A DNA stretch of 20,174 nucleotides from an uncultured Collinsella sp. (GTDB lineage Bacteria; Actinomycetota; Coriobacteriia; Coriobacteriales; Coriobacteriaceae), in NCBI GenBank assembly GCA_902464485.1, contig CABQJJ010000028.1, positions 1 to 20,174 of the forward strand. The letters run 5' to 3'. The position numbers and the translations under genes were made by a program. Shown here in pieces: positions 14,446 to 20,174 of this stretch. The notes under the pieces are model-generated. The model ran no database searches. It worked only from the letters and a program-made list of their open reading frames with translations, and was not told where the DNA came from. How positions within the stretch are numbered: position 1 is the first letter of the stretch; the number at the start of each line of letters is the position of its first letter.

Positions 14446-15185
14446 TCCTGTTTCCCGCAATCGATTTGATCGGCGGCAAGGTCGTGCGCCTGGAGCGCGG
14501 CGACCGCAGCCGCTGCAAGGTATATTCCGACGACCCCGTCGCCGTCGCCCGCTCGTTTGCCGAGCAGGGTGCGAGCTGGGTGCACGTCGTCGACCTGTCC
14601 GCTGCCTTTGGCGAGGCCGAGGACGCGTGTGCTGCCAACTCGGCGGCGATTAAGGCCATCTGCGGCGTCGACGGCCTGTCCGTGGACGTGGGCGGCGGCG
14701 TTCGCTCGCTCGCGCGCATTGACGAGCTGGCCGCCTTTGGCGCGCGTCGCATCGCGCTGGGTACGGTGCTCGTGACCGAGCCGGGATTTGCCGAGGTGGC
14801 GGCTCGCGGCTTTGGCGAGCTGCTGGTCGCAGATATCGCCGCCCGTGACGGCCAGGTCAAGGTGAACGGCTGGCGCGATGGCGCGGGCGTGGCGCTCGAC
14901 GATGCGGTGGCGCAGCTTTCCGAGCTGGGCTTTAAGCACCTGGTGTACACCGACATCGCGCGCGATGGCATGCAGACGGGCATCGACGTGGCGGCGTATC
15001 GCCATGTTGCCGAGGTCGCGGGTTTTTCCGTCGTGGCCTCGGGCGGCATCTCGGCGCTCGACGACATCCGCGCGCTGGCCGCGGTGGGCGAGGACGCGAT
15101 TGAAGGCGCCATTACCGGTCGCGCGCTCTATGAGGGCAACTTTACGCTGGTACAGGCACTGGCCTCCGCCCGAGGGGAGGAGTAG
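14442..15185 (+). CDS. hisA: ProFAR isomerase (phosphoribosylformimino-AICAR ribotide isomerase)
   Basis: HisA opens the ribose ring of ProFAR to give PRFAR, the substrate of HisHF. The 247-residue beta/alpha barrel shows the catalytic Asp8 in FPAIDLIGGKVVRL, VDVGGGVRS (81-89), ALGTVL (106-110), VADIAARDG (129-137), the second acid Asp171 in YTDIARDGM, and the phosphate-binding ASGGIS and GAITGRALYEG. The ATG overlaps the hisH stop as ATGA, a classical coupled junction. Some actinobacteria use a dual HisA/TrpF (PriA); the sequence alone does not decide that here. Confidence 0.95.
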   Translation: MILFPAIDLIGGKVVRLERGDRSRCKVYSDDPVAVARSFAEQGASWVHVVDLSAAFGEAEDACAANSAAIKAICGVDGLSVDVGGGVRSLARIDELAAFGARRIALGTVLVTEPGFAEVAARGFGELLVADIAARDGQVKVNGWRDGAGVALDDAVAQLSELGFKHLVYTDIARDGMQTGIDVAAYRHVAEVAGFSVVASGGISALDDIRALAAVGEDAIEGAITGRALYEGNFTLVQALASARGEE

Positions 15186-15188
15186 TCC

Positions 15189-15971
15189 ATGCTTGCCAAA
15201 CGCGTTATTCCCTGCCTGGACGTCAAGGACGGCCGTGTGGTCAAGGGCGTCAACTTTGTGAGCCTGCGCGATGCGGGCGATCCGGTGGAGCTTGCCCGCG
15301 CTTACGATCGCGAGGGCGCGGACGAGGTCGTGTTCCTGGACATTACCGCCACAAGCGACAACCGTGCGACGACTATCGAGATGGCGGCGCATGCGGCCGA
15401 GGAGCTGGCCATTCCCTATACCGTGGGCGGCGGCTTTCGCGACCTGGCGGGCATGCGCACCATGGTTGCAGCCGGTGCCGACAAGGTGTCGCTCAATTCG
15501 GCGGCTGTGCGCGACCCGTCGCTGATTAGCCAGGCTGCCGCGGCGTTTGGCAGCCAGGCCGTGGTCGTGGCGATCGATGCCAAACGTGTCGGCCTGCCCG
15601 GCGCATCCGGTGCCGACAAGTGGGAGGTCTTCACGGCCGGAGGTCGCAACGCCACGGGCATCGACGCGGTGGCATGGGCCGAGGAGGCGGCTCGTCGCGG
15701 CGCTGGCGAGATCTTGCTTACCAGCATGGATCGCGACGGCACCAAGGCCGGCTTTGACCTGGCGCTCACCCGCGCCGTGGCTCGCGCGGTGCCAATCCCC
15801 GTCATTGCGAGCGGCGGCGTGGGCACACTCGAGCATTTTGCCGAGGGTGTGATCGAGGGCGAGGCCGATGCTGTGCTGGCGGCGAGCGTCTTTCACTTTG
15901 GAACCTTCAGCATTCGCCAGGTGAAGGAATATATGGCCAGCCAGGGTATCCCTGTCAGATTGGATTTTTAA
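15189..15971 (+). CDS. hisF: Imidazole glycerol phosphate synthase, cyclase subunit
   Basis: HisF combines PRFAR with ammonia from HisH to form imidazole glycerol phosphate and AICAR. The 260-residue barrel shows the catalytic Asp11 in RVIPCLDVKDGRVVKGVNF, EVVFLDITAT (46-55), TVGGGFR (78-84), ADKVSLNSAA (97-106), the second acid Asp130 in VAIDAKR, TSMDRDGTKAGFD (178-190) and ASGGVG. It begins 3 bases after hisA, with GGGGAGGAG upstream, and abuts hisI with no gap. Confidence 0.96.
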   Translation: MLAKRVIPCLDVKDGRVVKGVNFVSLRDAGDPVELARAYDREGADEVVFLDITATSDNRATTIEMAAHAAEELAIPYTVGGGFRDLAGMRTMVAAGADKVSLNSAAVRDPSLISQAAAAFGSQAVVVAIDAKRVGLPGASGADKWEVFTAGGRNATGIDAVAWAEEAARRGAGEILLTSMDRDGTKAGFDLALTRAVARAVPIPVIASGGVGTLEHFAEGVIEGEADAVLAASVFHFGTFSIRQVKEYMASQGIPVRLDF

Positions 15972-16313
15972 ATGGAGCAAGTGACAACCGCAGCAAAGCT
16001 CAAATACGACGCCCGCGGGCTGATTCCTTGTGTGGTTCAGCAGTATGACACCGGTGAGGTGCTTATGGTTGCTTGGATGAACGAGGAATCGGTGGGGCTG
16101 ACGCTCAAGACCGGCACCACGTGGTTTTGGAGCCGCAGCCGCCAGGAGCTCTGGAACAAGGGCGCGACGAGCGGCAACATGCAGGCGGTCAAGGAGCTCT
16201 GGGCCGACTGCGATAGCGATACGCTGCTGGTCAAGGTCGACTCGCCGGGTCCGGCCTGCCATACCGGCAACCGTACCTGCTTCTTTAAGCACATAAAGGG
16301 GGAAACACGATGA
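15972..16313 (+). CDS. hisI: Phosphoribosyl-AMP cyclohydrolase
   Basis: This enzyme opens the purine ring of phosphoribosyl-AMP in step three of the pathway, using zinc. The 113-residue single-domain form shows VLMVAWMN (30-37), SRSRQELWNKGATSGN (54-69), the metal motif DCDSDTLL (79-86) with Cys80, and GPACHTGNRTCF (93-104) with Cys96 and Cys103. HisE is not fused to it but encoded two genes downstream. The ATG follows the hisF TAA directly, and the TGA overlaps the next ATG. Confidence 0.95.
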   Translation: MEQVTTAAKLKYDARGLIPCVVQQYDTGEVLMVAWMNEESVGLTLKTGTTWFWSRSRQELWNKGATSGNMQAVKELWADCDSDTLLVKVDSPGPACHTGNRTCFFKHIKGETR

Positions 16314-16537
16314 AGGTCGTGACGCCGTTCGAAGTCGCTGACTGCAACGCCGAGCTCCTCCGCGCGGGCGTGCCGTGCCGCGTGCACCTGACCGATGCCT
16401 GCGGGGCGCAGTCGCTTTGGCTCGAGGCCGAGAAGGAAAGGCTCGATGAGGCCCATGCCGTCATCGTCGAGTTCTTTGAGAAAAAGGGCGCAAAGCCTCG
16501 GTTCGATGAGACCGGTAATTACTTTACGCTGCAGTAA
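16310..16537 (+). CDS. Small conserved protein, RDAC-like, in the his operon
   Basis: This 75-residue protein starts in an ATGA overlap with hisI and has no membrane segment or signal peptide. Its core VHLTDACGAQSLWLE (about 25-39) resembles the small family I know as RDAC, named after an R-D-A-C motif, though here the Arg is replaced by Thr. It is followed by an amphipathic helix (AEKERLDEAHAVIVEFFEKKG). The family's function is unknown to me. Tight coupling to hisI, and position between the two enzymes that handle consecutive steps (hisE then hisI), suggests a role near phosphoribosyl-AMP metabolism. That is inference. Family naming rests on memory and not on a search. Confidence 0.75.
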   Translation: MKVVTPFEVADCNAELLRAGVPCRVHLTDACGAQSLWLEAEKERLDEAHAVIVEFFEKKGAKPRFDETGNYFTLQ

Positions 16538-16552
16538 CGAGAGGAAATAACC

Positions 16553-16870
16553 ATGGGAGTCAGAACAGCTAACGTGCAGCCGGGAAACATCGGCGAGACG
16601 CTGACGGGACTGGCCGAGGTGATTCACGATCGTCGCGATGCATCGCCGCAGGAGAGTTATACCGCGCGTCTGCTGACCGACGTCGAGGACGAGCTGCTCA
16701 AGAAGCTTGCCGAGGAGGCAAGCGAGGTGATCATGGCCTGCAAGGATAACGACCACGATCACATCCGCTACGAGGCCGGCGACCTGGTCTACCACCTGCT
16801 CGTGACACTCGAGCGTTACGGCATCACCCTCGACGAGCTGGCCGGCGAACTCAACGCCCGCCGCCACTAG
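16553..16870 (+). CDS. hisE: Phosphoribosyl-ATP pyrophosphatase
   Basis: HisE removes pyrophosphate from phosphoribosyl-ATP, the second step of the pathway. The 105-residue all-alpha protein has the MazG-like acidic motif KLAEEASEVIMACKD (51-65) and EAGDLVYHLLV (74-84) that hold magnesium. It starts 15 bases after the small ORF, with GAGAGGA upstream, and closes the + strand his operon. The stop codon lies inside a palindrome shared with the convergent phosphatase gene. Confidence 0.93.
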   Translation: MGVRTANVQPGNIGETLTGLAEVIHDRRDASPQESYTARLLTDVEDELLKKLAEEASEVIMACKDNDHDHIRYEAGDLVYHLLVTLERYGITLDELAGELNARRH

Positions 16871-16898
16871 TCGTTAAAGAACATCCCTAACGACTAGT
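16866..16898. terminator. Palindrome between convergent hisE and hisJ
   Basis: ACTAGTCGTTA (16866-16876) pairs perfectly with TAACGACTAGT (16888-16898) around an 11-base loop. It contains the hisE stop and lies 1 base beyond the stop of the minus-strand gene, so it can serve both as a bidirectional terminator. T tracts are poor on both sides. Confidence 0.55.
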
Positions 16899-16899
16899 C

Positions 16900-17811
16900 T
16901 TAGGCGAGGGGTGTGGGCTCCCATTCGCCGGTGGAGTGGGGAATGTCGAAGGTTCGGTAGCCGCAGTCGTAGGCGTGGGCCTGGGCCTCGCGGATGTTCC
17001 AGCAAATATCGCAGGCGCGGTGCGCATCCGAGCCAAAGGTAATGGGTACCTCGGCGTGGGCGAAGCAGCGCAAGAGGCCGGTCGCGGGATAGTAGTCGTC
17101 CAGGCCCTTGCGCGGCGCTGCCGTCGAGACCTCAACGCGCCGGCCCGTGTCGTGAGCGCACTCGGCCATCTGCTCCCAGAGTGGCATGGGGTCAAAGTCG
17201 GGCGCAAAACCTTCCTTCGAAAAGCGCATGACCAGGTCGGGGTGGGCCATCACGTCAAAGTTGAGCGAGCTCTCGCAGGCGCGGCACCAGTCGTCGACGT
17301 AGCGCTCCCATACGCCGCGCACGCCCAGGTTTTCCCAAACATGCAGATCGGTATCGTCGTCGATCCAGCCGCAGGGCGAATCGGGCGTATCGGGGCGAGC
17401 GACGCCCTCCGTTCCCGCCGTGCCCGCAGCGCCGGCCATGATATCGCCCGGGTTACCAATCCAATGCACGCTGCCCAGGCGCACCACGGCGCCCGCGGAC
17501 CAGCGCTCAACTAAAGGCTCGCAGCCTTCGTACCAATCGCATTCAAATCCATAGATAAGCTCGAGCCCTGGCGCGATCTGCGCGGCGAGTTTGCAGGCGT
17601 CCTCAAAGGCCAGGCGATGTGTCGGCAAGTCGCCCTCGACAACCTGTACCTCGCAGTTGGCGTCCATGCTGGCGGGCAGGGTGAGGTGGTCGGTCGAGAC
17701 CATGACGCGACAGCCGGCGGCCGCGGCAGCGCGGACGTTATCCTCGAACGTGGCATGACCGTCCGAAAACGAGGTATGGGTGTGGCAATCGACCAGCGGG
17801 CACGCGGGCAT
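16900..17811 (-). CDS. hisJ: PHP-family histidinol-phosphatase
   Basis: This 303-residue PHP-domain phosphohydrolase would convert histidinol phosphate to histidinol, the step missing from the + strand operon. All PHP metal motifs are visible: DCHTHTSFSD (8-17), STDH (39-42), FECDW with Glu90, SVHW (114-117), AHPD (189-192) and SDAHR (261-265). The PHP type (hisJ/hisK of Gram-positives) differs from the HisB-N and HisN types. The start at 17811 has AAAGGAG 5 bases upstream; the frame stays open to 17994, but that extension runs into a palindrome and is not protein-like. Residues about 128-150 form a low-complexity insert. A TACAAT (complement of 17844-17849) is a possible -10. Other PHP phosphatases are possible, but the context favours this one. 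Confidence 0.85.
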   Translation of the reverse strand: MPACPLVDCHTHTSFSDGHATFEDNVRAAAAAGCRVMVSTDHLTLPASMDANCEVQVVEGDLPTHRLAFEDACKLAAQIAPGLELIYGFECDWYEGCEPLVERWSAGAVVRLGSVHWIGNPGDIMAGAAGTAGTEGVARPDTPDSPCGWIDDDTDLHVWENLGVRGVWERYVDDWCRACESSLNFDVMAHPDLVMRFSKEGFAPDFDPMPLWEQMAECAHDTGRRVEVSTAAPRKGLDDYYPATGLLRCFAHAEVPITFGSDAHRACDICWNIREAQAHAYDCGYRTFDIPHSTGEWEPTPLA

Positions 17812-17933
17812 GGCGACTCCTTTGCATTTGGCGAATCTGCTCCATTGTAATGGCGCTGCCTCGCCGCGTCGTGCGCGCCGGGTGCCGAAATCGAGTGGAA
17901 AGGCTGCGCGGCGCGGTCTCGCTTGCGCTCTCA

Positions 17934-17998
17934 AAACATGTACATCAGCCTCCAAAATCGACAAAAAATGACATGTTTGGAGGCTGATGTACATGTTT
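17934..17998. repeat. Perfect 23-base inverted repeat between hisJ and larC2-like gene
   Basis: Arms at 17934-17956 and 17976-17998 are perfect reverse complements around a 19-base AT-rich loop. ACATGTTTGG occurs twice on the right side (17971-17980 and 17991-18000), so AACATGT (17935-17941) can pair with either copy. The nested design resembles the element at 13604-13718 but the sequence differs. It sits in a 293-base divergent intergenic region and has no T tract, so a dispersed palindromic repeat is more likely than a terminator. Confidence 0.7.
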
Positions 17999-18104
17999 GG
18001 ATAGGGGCGAGGGCGGCGACGGACGAAAGTCGGGCCTGTGCCACGTCCGATGTGCTAGCGTTTGGGTGAATAAAACGAGCCCGTGCGGAAAGGATTCGGA
18101 CCGT

Positions 18105-18587
18105 ATGCAACGTGGAAGTACATCTCCGCTGTCCCGCGAGACCGATGCGCCCGAGACCATCGTCAAGCTGGAGTGCGACATCGATGACGCGTCGCCCGAG
18201 GTGCTCGCCTACGCCGCTGACCGCCTGCGCGAGGCCGGCGCCCGCGAGGTGCACTGGCTGCCCCTCTACTGCAAAAAGGGCCGCCCCGGATGGCAGCTGC
18301 AGGTGATCTGCTCGCACGAGGATATCGAGCGCCTACAGACGATTATCTTTTTGGAGACCACGACCAACGCTGTTCGTCGCCAGGTGATGGAGCGCGTTTG
18401 CCTGCCGCGTCGTTTTGAGCAGGTAGCGACGCCTTGGGGCGAGGTGGCCGTCAAAGTAGCCACCCTGCCCGACGGCAGCGAGCGCGCGGCACCCGAGTAC
18501 GAGGATTGCGCCCGTCTTGCCCGCGAACATGGCGTGCCGCTCCAGCGCGTGATGCAGGCGGCACAAAGCCTCGGCACTGCGATTTGA
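18105..18587 (+). CDS. Stand-alone LarC2-like nickel-insertion domain protein
   Basis: This 160-residue protein matches the C-terminal part of LarC (DUF111), which inserts nickel into the pincer cofactor of lactate racemase-type enzymes. Recognisable stretches are KLECDIDDASPEVLAY, CKKGRPGWQLQVIC, IIFLETTTNAVRRQVMER, TPWGEVAVKVA and PEYEDCARLA. The full family protein is about 400 residues; in some bacteria it is split as LarC1/LarC2 and joined by programmed frameshifting. No LarC1 sequence lies upstream here, so this is a free-standing LarC2. ATG 18105 is chosen, with AAGGA 10 bases before it; an in-frame TTG at 17997 falls in the palindrome. Its role without LarC1 is unclear. Confidence 0.8.
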   Translation: MQRGSTSPLSRETDAPETIVKLECDIDDASPEVLAYAADRLREAGAREVHWLPLYCKKGRPGWQLQVICSHEDIERLQTIIFLETTTNAVRRQVMERVCLPRRFEQVATPWGEVAVKVATLPDGSERAAPEYEDCARLAREHGVPLQRVMQAAQSLGTAI

Positions 18588-18646
18588 ATAGCGCGGCCGG
18601 CGACATCTCGCGCCCGGCCACATCAGCCCCACCCGAAAGGACCACC

Positions 18647-19195
18647 ATGAAATACCTCATCGCTTCCGACATTCACGGCTCGGCATACTGGGCCGAGCGC
18701 CTGTGCACTGCCATCGAATCCGAGCAGCCCGACCGCATCGTGCTGCTGGGCGACCTGCTCTACCACGGCCCACGTAACGACCTGCCGCGCGACTATGCCC
18801 CCAAACGCGTGATTCCGCTGCTCAACGCCCTGGCCGACCGCATCATCGCCGTCCGCGGCAACTGCGACGCCGAGGTCGACCAGATGGTGCTCGACTTTCC
18901 CGTCATGGCGGACTACGCCACGCTGTTCGACGAGGTCGGCCGCGAGCTGCTCCTGACGCATGGCCACGTCTTTGGCGCCGGCATGCACAACAGCGTCGAC
19001 CACGCGCCCGTGCTGCCCGAGGGCTCCGCGCTCGTCTACGGCCACACGCACATCAAGGTTAACGAGGCAAGCGAGGCGCACCCGGGCCTGTGGCTCTTCA
19101 ACCCCGGCAGCGTGAGCATTCCCAAGGACGGTACGCACAGCTACGGCATCTACGAGGCCGGCGCGTTCCGTCACGTGATCCTGGAGGAGGAATAA
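18647..19195 (+). CDS. YfcE-type metallophosphoesterase
   Basis: This 182-residue calcineurin-like phosphodiesterase of the YfcE/MJ0936 group carries the full two-metal set: SDIHG (7-11), LLGDLLYHGPRN (33-44), RGNCD (70-74), THGH (104-107) and GHTH (132-135), with the closing FNPGSVSIPKDG. Such enzymes hydrolyse phosphodiesters in vitro, and their cellular substrate is generally unclear. GAAAGG at 18635-18640 gives 6-base spacing to the start. It follows the LarC2-like gene by 59 bases and precedes mazG by 2 bases, so it is co-transcribed with mazG at least. Confidence 0.9.
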   Translation: MKYLIASDIHGSAYWAERLCTAIESEQPDRIVLLGDLLYHGPRNDLPRDYAPKRVIPLLNALADRIIAVRGNCDAEVDQMVLDFPVMADYATLFDEVGRELLLTHGHVFGAGMHNSVDHAPVLPEGSALVYGHTHIKVNEASEAHPGLWLFNPGSVSIPKDGTHSYGIYEAGAFRHVILEEE

Positions 19196-19197
19196 CC

Positions 19198-20058
19198 ATG
19201 GCCGAGCATATGGCTCAGCAAAATGCCGAGGGCTCGCGCGATCTGTCCACGCTGGTCGACGCGTCGGCCGAGCTGCAACATCTGGTGCAGACCATCTGGC
19301 GCCTGCGTCAGCCCGATGGCTGCCCGTGGGACCGCGAACAGACGCACCGCAGCATTGGCAAGAACATGATCGAGGAAGCCTACGAGGCGCTCGATTGCAT
19401 CGAGGCGGACGACGTGGCGCATCTGCGCGAGGAGCTCGGCGATGTGCTCATGCAGGTGGTGCTGCATGCGCAGATTGCGGCGGATGCCGGCGAGTTTTCG
19501 CTGGCCGATGTGGCGCGCGATATCGACGCTAAGCTCATCCGTCGTCACCCGCACGTGTTTGGCGATGCGGATGCCGACAACTCCGACGAGGTGCTCAAGA
19601 TTTGGGACGAGGTCAAGCTTGCCGAGAAGGTCGCCAAGGACAAGGCCGCGGCGGCAGGCGAGGCTGCGCCCGAGGGTCTGCTCGACGGCGTGCCCACGCA
19701 TCTGCCGGCGCTGATGCAGGCGCAGAAGGTGTCGCGCAAGGCAGCGGCCGTGGGCTTTGAGTGGGAGACGGTCCAGGACGTGTGGGACGAGGTCGCCGAG
19801 GAGCGTGCTGAGTTTGAGGCCGAGGCCCCCGGAACGCCCGAGCGCGAAATGGAGTTTGGCGACCTGCTCTTTGCCCTAGTCAACGTGGCGCGCAAGGAGG
19901 GCATCGACGCCGAGAGCGCTCTGCGCGCGAGCACGGCCAAGTTCCGCCGTCGCTGGGCTGCGATGGAGCAGATGGCTGCCAACGCCCATGTGGATCTGGC
20001 TGAGCTTTCGACCCACGGCCTCAACGACCTCTGGGATGCCGCCAAGGCAGAGGAGTAA
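19198..20058 (+). CDS. mazG: Nucleoside triphosphate pyrophosphohydrolase MazG
   Basis: MazG hydrolyses nucleoside triphosphates to monophosphates and pyrophosphate, acting in nucleotide-pool cleaning. The 286-residue two-domain form shows the N-terminal LRQPDGCPWDREQTH (36-50), EEAYE (59-63), EELGDVLMQVVLHAQIA (78-94) and the RRHPHVFGD (115-123) that follows domain 1. Domain 2 has KAAAVGFEW (181-189), EEVAEERAEFE-like acids (199-210) and EFGDLLFALVNVARKEGID (219-237). Its ATG is 2 bases past the phosphoesterase stop, with GGAGGAGG upstream; an upstream in-frame ATG at 19090 lies inside the previous gene. A low-complexity Lys/Ala linker (143-160) joins the domains. Confidence 0.95.
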   Translation: MAEHMAQQNAEGSRDLSTLVDASAELQHLVQTIWRLRQPDGCPWDREQTHRSIGKNMIEEAYEALDCIEADDVAHLREELGDVLMQVVLHAQIAADAGEFSLADVARDIDAKLIRRHPHVFGDADADNSDEVLKIWDEVKLAEKVAKDKAAAAGEAAPEGLLDGVPTHLPALMQAQKVSRKAAAVGFEWETVQDVWDEVAEERAEFEAEAPGTPEREMEFGDLLFALVNVARKEGIDAESALRASTAKFRRRWAAMEQMAANAHVDLAELSTHGLNDLWDAAKAEE

Positions 20059-20062
20059 GACT

Positions 20063-20108
20063 GCGGGAACGACGGGCTGGCATGCCTCATCGTTCCTGCT
20101 ATATTTTT
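20063..20108 (+). terminator. Intrinsic terminator after mazG
   Basis: GCGGGAACGA (20063-20072) pairs with TCGTTCCTGC (20090-20099), with one G-U pair, and an inner GGGC/GCCT stem adds to it. It is followed by TATATTTTT. It begins 5 bases after the mazG stop. Confidence 0.78.
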
Positions 20109-20118
20109 CGAAAAATAA

Positions 20119-20148
20119 TTGTATCCCTCGGCTAACTTAGGGCATAAT
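20119..20148 (+). promoter_or_regulatory. Sigma-70-like promoter for a gene beyond the window
   Basis: TTGTAT (20119-20124) and CATAAT (20143-20148) are separated by 18 bases, directly after the mazG terminator. GGCTAACTTA occurs at 20130-20139 inside the spacer and again at 20165-20174, at the window edge; it resembles half of a DtxR-type metal-regulator box. Confidence 0.55.
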
Positions 20149-20174
20149 GCAAAAAGTGCGACATGGCTAACTTA

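Noticed and set aside
14310..16292. 660-residue minus-strand open frame opposite hisA, hisF and hisI
   Set aside because: Same codon-bias artefact; no ribosome site and no recognisable motif, while the + strand encodes three textbook enzymes.
17812..17994. Upstream extension of the PHP phosphatase frame
   Set aside because: The extension would begin inside a perfect palindrome and has no ribosome site; the ATG at 17811 has AAAGGAG and starts right before the PHP motif.
17996..18104. LarC1 remnant or frameshift upstream of the LarC2-like gene
   Set aside because: The bases before 18105 code for nothing LarC1-like in any frame that I could read, and they include a palindrome.

Overview
The window is a chromosomal segment of a GC-rich bacterium. 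I would place it in the Coriobacteriia (Actinomycetota), most like a gut Collinsella. The reasons are the codon and GC style, the GGAGG-type ribosome sites, the sugar-PTS content, and several dispersed intergenic palindromes of a kind I associate with that group. The placement is an inference. All genes but one lie on the + strand.

Left part (1-8235), sugar catabolism. It opens with the C-terminus of a probable SIS-domain sugar isomerase/deglycase, then a FrlC-like TIM-barrel epimerase. A 536-base gap follows, holding REP-like repeats, an orphan terminator and a structured leader. Next comes an operon of class II ketose-bisphosphate aldolase, PTS IIA, PTS IIB and PTS IIC of the ascorbate (UlaA) type, closed by a strong hairpin. 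After it lie a small TPR protein, an unusual fusion of a P-loop kinase with deoxyribose-phosphate aldolase (DeoC), a GntR/HutC-type regulator, and a transaldolase-like fructose-6-phosphate aldolase with a good terminator. Three different aldolases near one PTS suggest a modular sugar pathway whose substrate cannot be read from the sequence.

Middle part (8577-17811), histidine biosynthesis. The order is hisZG (one fused protein), hisD, hisC, hisB, a 115-base perfect inverted-repeat element, hisH, hisA, hisF, hisI, a 75-residue small protein (RDAC-like), and hisE. A convergent PHP-type histidinol-phosphatase (hisJ/hisK type) follows on the minus strand. Together these supply every enzyme from PRPP+ATP to histidine. 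Many junctions overlap or abut (hisC/hisB, hisH/hisA, hisF/hisI, hisI/small ORF), which indicates translational coupling.

Right part (17812-20174). A second perfect inverted repeat (23-base arms) lies between the divergent hisJ and a stand-alone LarC2-like nickel-insertion domain gene. Then come a YfcE-type metallophosphoesterase, MazG, a terminator, and a promoter for a gene beyond the window. That promoter carries direct repeats resembling a DtxR-type half site.

No tRNA, rRNA, CRISPR array, transposase or prophage gene was seen. The most interesting points are the kinase-DeoC fusion, the HisZ-HisG fusion, the nested palindromic element inside the his operon, and the small protein between hisI and hisE.
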